A stretch of DNA of 60,583 nucleotides from JAICND01 sp035281425 (GTDB lineage Bacteria > Actinomycetota > Acidimicrobiia > Spongiisociales > ZC4RG35). Where the stretch lies: positions 1-60,583 of the forward strand of contig DATEDX010000124.1 in the NCBI GenBank assembly GCA_035281425.1. The letters run 5' to 3'. The notes beneath the pieces are model-generated. The model did no database searches, was not told where the DNA came from, and worked only from the letters and a program-made list of their open reading frames with translations. Shown in pieces: positions 57,799 to 60,583 of the stretch. Each line of letters begins with the position of its first letter. The stretch's first letter is position 1. The position numbers and the translations under genes are program-made.

Positions 57799-58620
57799 AT
57801 GACCCTCCCCGCCCCTGCTCCGGTCTATTACTCCCGGCGCGTCCGCCTCTACCTGGCGGACCTGTGGAGCAGGCGGGATTTTGCCTGGTTCCTGGCCATG
57901 GGCAACGTCAAAGCTCGCAACGCCTCCACCGCCCTCGGGCTCCTGTGGTGGGTGATCAACCCCTTGCTGCTCGGATTGGTCTACTACTTCGTCTTCGGGA
58001 TCCTCTTTGAGAGTGCCCGTGACATCTCCTATCTGCTCACCGGGATGTTCGTCTTCCACTTCACCAGCCAGGCGATGAGCGGCGGCGCCAACAGCATCCT
58101 CCAGAACTCGAAGCTCCTCGCCAATCTCAAATTCCCCCGTCTGATCCTGCCCATCTCCAACCTGATCGAGGCCACGGTCGGCTTCCTCGCTTCCTTGGTG
58201 ATCCTCTACGCCATCGCCATTCCGTTCAGCGGCATCTTTCCCGGCCCCTCCATCGTGTTGTTGTTGATCGCCTTACCGCTGCAGTTGATGTTCAACCTAG
58301 GGCTGGCCGCCATCACCGCCCGGATGGCGGTCCCCTTCCGTGACATCAACAACCTGCTGCCCTACGTCAACCGGGTCTGGCTTTACCTTTCGCCCATCAT
58401 CTGGCCGCTTGAGTTCCTCAGCCGGATGTCTCCCACCGTGCAGACCATCGCTGAGATCAATCCCATGTTCCCCATGATCGAGGTGTACCGAGCGGCCCTG
58501 CTTGGTTATCCCCTTGACCTCACCCATCTGGCCTGGTTCGCCTTCTGGGCGGTGGCGGTTCTCATCGTCGGGATCGCCCTCTTCGTCAAGTACGAGGGAC
58601 AGATCGTGAGGTACCTGTGA
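57799..58620 (+). CDS. polysaccharide ABC exporter permease (Wzm/TagG-like)
   Basis: The 273-residue ABC-2 permease has six membrane segments. The N-terminal DLWSRRDFAWFLAMGNVKARNASTALGLLWWVINPLLLGLVYYFVFGILF is diagnostic. NPMFPMIEVYRAALLGYPLD lies near the C-terminus. It exports lipid-linked O-antigen or teichoic-type chains with the ATPase encoded next. The stop overlaps the next start (GTGA). The ATG lies 29 bases from the divergent glycosyltransferase. Confidence 0.92.
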   Translation: MTLPAPAPVYYSRRVRLYLADLWSRRDFAWFLAMGNVKARNASTALGLLWWVINPLLLGLVYYFVFGILFESARDISYLLTGMFVFHFTSQAMSGGANSILQNSKLLANLKFPRLILPISNLIEATVGFLASLVILYAIAIPFSGIFPGPSIVLLLIALPLQLMFNLGLAAITARMAVPFRDINNLLPYVNRVWLYLSPIIWPLEFLSRMSPTVQTIAEINPMFPMIEVYRAALLGYPLDLTHLAWFAFWAVAVLIVGIALFVKYEGQIVRYL

Positions 58621-59381
58621 GCCGTCCCGCTCTCTACGTCGAGAACCTCAGCGTCCGCTTCCGGCCCTACATCGACCGCAAGCCCACCTTGCGCAAGTCG
58701 ATCAACCGCTTCCGGGCCCGGGAACAGGTGGAGGTGGTCGCTCTCGACAACGTCTCTTTCCAGGTGGCGAAGGGCGAAGCCTTCGGGATCATCGGTCGCA
58801 ACGGGGCCGGCAAGAGCACTCTGCTCAGATGCCTGGCCGGCACCCTCCGCCCCAACTCCGGGAAGGTGGTGATCAACGGCCGCACCTCCACCCTCCTCCA
58901 GCTGGGGGTGGGCTTCAACCCCGAGCTGTCCGGGCGCCGCAACGTTTACCTGGGAGGTCTCGCCGCCGGCCTCCGCAAGAGACAGATCGACGAGCTCTAC
59001 GACAGCATCGTTGAATACGCCGAATTGGAGGACGCCATCAATCGTCCCCTGAAGACCTACTCCTCGGGGATGTTCTCTCGCCTCGCCTTTTCGGTGGGCA
59101 TGCACCTCGACCCCGACATCCTGCTGCTGGACGAGGTGCTAGCGGTGGGGGATCTCGGTTTTCGGGACAAGAGCATGCAATCGATGCAGGACCTGCTCGA
59201 TCGCAGCGGCACCATCGTTTTCGTGTCTCACAGTCTCGGCAGTGTCAAAGACTTCTGCGATCATGCGATCTGGCTTGAGCAGGGGCGTGTCCGGGAAGCG
59301 GGTCAGGCCGCGGAAGTCGTAGACGCCTATGAGGCGCACTCGAGATCCAAGAAGACCGAGGTGAAGGTCAACAATAAGTGA
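58617..59381 (+). CDS. polysaccharide ABC exporter ATP-binding protein (Wzt/TagH-like)
   Basis: The 254-residue ATPase from GTG 58617 has Walker A GRNGAGKST, signature YSSGMFSRLAFSVGM and Walker B ILLLDEVLAVGD, followed by VFVSHSLGSVKDFCDHAIWLEQGRV. The YSSGM signature is typical of the TagH/Wzt branch. There is no long C-terminal carbohydrate-binding domain, so the chain end-cap model of full Wzt does not apply. The stop overlaps the next gene's start. Confidence 0.93.
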   Translation: MSRPALYVENLSVRFRPYIDRKPTLRKSINRFRAREQVEVVALDNVSFQVAKGEAFGIIGRNGAGKSTLLRCLAGTLRPNSGKVVINGRTSTLLQLGVGFNPELSGRRNVYLGGLAAGLRKRQIDELYDSIVEYAELEDAINRPLKTYSSGMFSRLAFSVGMHLDPDILLLDEVLAVGDLGFRDKSMQSMQDLLDRSGTIVFVSHSLGSVKDFCDHAIWLEQGRVREAGQAAEVVDAYEAHSRSKKTEVKVNNK

Positions 59382-60583
59382 ACCGAAGTAGCGGTGGCGC
59401 CCCGTTGACTGCCCAAGGTCACCTGTCACAGCTGGCACGCGGCGCTGGTCGTAGACGATTCTGGCTCTGGTTCGCTGTCATCCTCACTCTGGTGATTCTT
59501 GTGGCTTCGTTTGGGGAGCTAACAAGGTTCCCGGAGTGGGACGAGGCGGTTTTCTGGTCACAGTCTGGCGGATACGCCGGTAACGATGCCCCGCCTTCCG
59601 TCATGGCCGCCAGTCGAGAGCTTGGTCCACCTGTGCTGATTGGATGGTTGCGGCAGTTTGGCCTTTCTCTATTTGGTGTTCGACTGGCATGGAGTGCCCT
59701 CACGATCGCCGTCTTGGTTACCGCGTGCTGGCGTTTGGACCGGCACTTCGGCCCCTATAGCGGATTGGTAGCGACGGCGTTCATTGGGACGAGTTGGCTA
59801 TTCGTCGCATATGCCGCTGGCTTCTACAGCTCATGCCTAGCAGCGGTCTTAGGGCTTCTCGTGTTTGCTCTATACCTCGACATTCGTACCGACCCTAGAA
59901 GCCGATGGATCTGGTTGTGGGGATTGGCAGCGTCAATGGCTTTGTGGATGAGACCGTTCGAGACAACCCTAATACTATTGGTTGTGATCGGCCACAGCGT
60001 CGTAGAAAGACCCCGCTTCCTCTGGAAGAGGAAGCCACCATCACTTATTGCGGGCTTCGCCATGATCCTGGTCCTATTCGCCATCCCCTGGATTGTAGAT
60101 TCGATCAACAGGTTCGGAGGTGTCGTGGAGCGGTTAACTCTCGCCTCTGAACAGGGGTTTGCTATAGGTGTCGGATTTCGTCTTATGCCGTATATCGACT
60201 ATCTCGGCGGTGCCCAACAGGCCAACAATATTTTTACGGAAATACCCGACTGGCCGGGAGTAGTGGTGGTGGGTTTCATCATAATCTGCGTAGCCTTGGC
60301 CGGGTTCCATGTTAGAAGGCGGGTTCAACCTCGTTCGGAGTGGATTCTCATGGGCGCTTTAGCAGTGGTTGGTTTCGCATTTTATTTCGTCTTCGCCGAG
60401 CAACTTCGCGATCGCTATTTGTTGTATGGTCTTGTATTCGTACTCGGATTATGCGGGTTCGCCGTGGCGCGTTGGGTACATGGATCGGCGAGGTCGCGAG
60501 TAGTGCTCACTGTCGGTGGACTGCTGCTGTGGACATTTGCAAACATCGCCATAGCCGGTCCGTACCAAAGGGCGCGCGCCATA
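59378..60583 (+). CDS. ArnT/GT39-like membrane glycosyltransferase, 5' part (runs off the window)
   Basis: The frame is open from GTG 59378, overlapping the exporter ATPase stop, to the right edge: 402 codons with no stop. It begins VNRSSGGAPLTAQGHL and carries at least eight hydrophobic segments. After the first helix comes GELTRFPEWDEAVFWSQSGG, the acidic motif seen in the first loop of GT-C transferases using polyprenyl-phosphate sugars. The family is assigned by layout only. Codons such as TTA, CTA, ATA and AGA are frequent here and rare in the rest of the window, so base composition shifts at this gene. It probably builds or modifies the exported glycan. Confidence 0.75.
   Translation, partial: MNRSSGGAPLTAQGHLSQLARGAGRRRFWLWFAVILTLVILVASFGELTRFPEWDEAVFWSQSGGYAGNDAPPSVMAASRELGPPVLIGWLRQFGLSLFGVRLAWSALTIAVLVTACWRLDRHFGPYSGLVATAFIGTSWLFVAYAAGFYSSCLAAVLGLLVFALYLDIRTDPRSRWIWLWGLAASMALWMRPFETTLILLVVIGHSVVERPRFLWKRKPPSLIAGFAMILVLFAIPWIVDSINRFGGVVERLTLASEQGFAIGVGFRLMPYIDYLGGAQQANNIFTEIPDWPGVVVVGFIIICVALAGFHVRRRVQPRSEWILMGALAVVGFAFYFVFAEQLRDRYLLYGLVFVLGLCGFAVARWVHGSARSRVVLTVGGLLLWTFANIAIAGPYQRARAI

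Noticed and set aside
1..60583. tRNA, rRNA, transposase, integrase or phage genes
   Set aside because: None was recognised on reading both strands. A tRNA scan would confirm.

Overview
This is a 60.6 kb stretch of dense, high-GC chromosome. It most likely comes from an uncultured actinobacterium, plausibly class Acidimicrobiia. The hints are GTG/TTG starts, 1-4 bp stop/start overlaps, two luciferase-like (LLM) flavin oxidoreductases, lipoproteins with Thr-rich linkers, and two exported proteins with S-layer-homology-like repeats carrying a GCNPP...FCP signature. I infer this lineage from style and have not confirmed it by any search. No rRNA, tRNA, CRISPR array, transposase, integrase or phage gene is visible. 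No gap between genes exceeds about 230 bases.

Layout. 1-6.7 kb: the N-terminal half of a GH130-like glycosidase, then a partner-switching module (GAF-PP2C-HATPase fusion plus two STAS proteins) divergent from an AfsR-like BTAD/ATPase/TPR regulator. 6.7-17.2 kb: LysR regulator, SerB, MgtC/DUF4010, EamA, DinB, UBP zinc finger, TauE-like, AlkZ-like winged-helix protein and small membrane proteins. 17.2-29.8 kb: LLM oxidoreductase, extradiol dioxygenase, Mug-type glycosylase, SnoaL-like protein, S-layer-like protein, a DGPF/ECF42-type sigma pair, stress protein, DUF993-AroE pair, topoisomerase IB and YihY.

29.7-41.9 kb looks like a regulated catabolic island. One operon encodes SDR, CoA-transferase, enoyl-CoA hydratase and LLM oxidoreductase. 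A LacI-type repressor separates it from a complete Liv-type ABC importer, followed by a dehydrogenase-cupin-hydratase operon. Three LacI-like operators are visible, two of them lying on the -35 and -10 of the livK promoter. The likely logic is import of a small carboxylic or amino acid and its conversion through CoA thioesters.

42-51.5 kb: an MFS-cNMP fusion, an orphan histidine kinase coupled to a proline-rich surface protein, a 59-residue metallothionein-like protein, an M15 peptidase, TerC, a stress protein and an amidohydrolase. 51.6-57.8 kb: a tightly packed operon with MauE-like, methylamine-dehydrogenase-light-chain-like and MauD-like proteins, several unknowns and an S-layer-like protein. 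No dehydrogenase heavy chain or MauG is present. This is the best candidate for an undescribed system. 57.8 kb to the end: a Wzm/Wzt-type polysaccharide exporter and the start of a membrane glycosyltransferase with visibly AT-richer codon use.

Two families of dispersed palindromic repeats run through the window. Family A has four copies of exactly 48 bp, two of them read in frame as the C-terminal codons of proteins. Family B has two copies of exactly 103 bp, each placed just after a stop codon.
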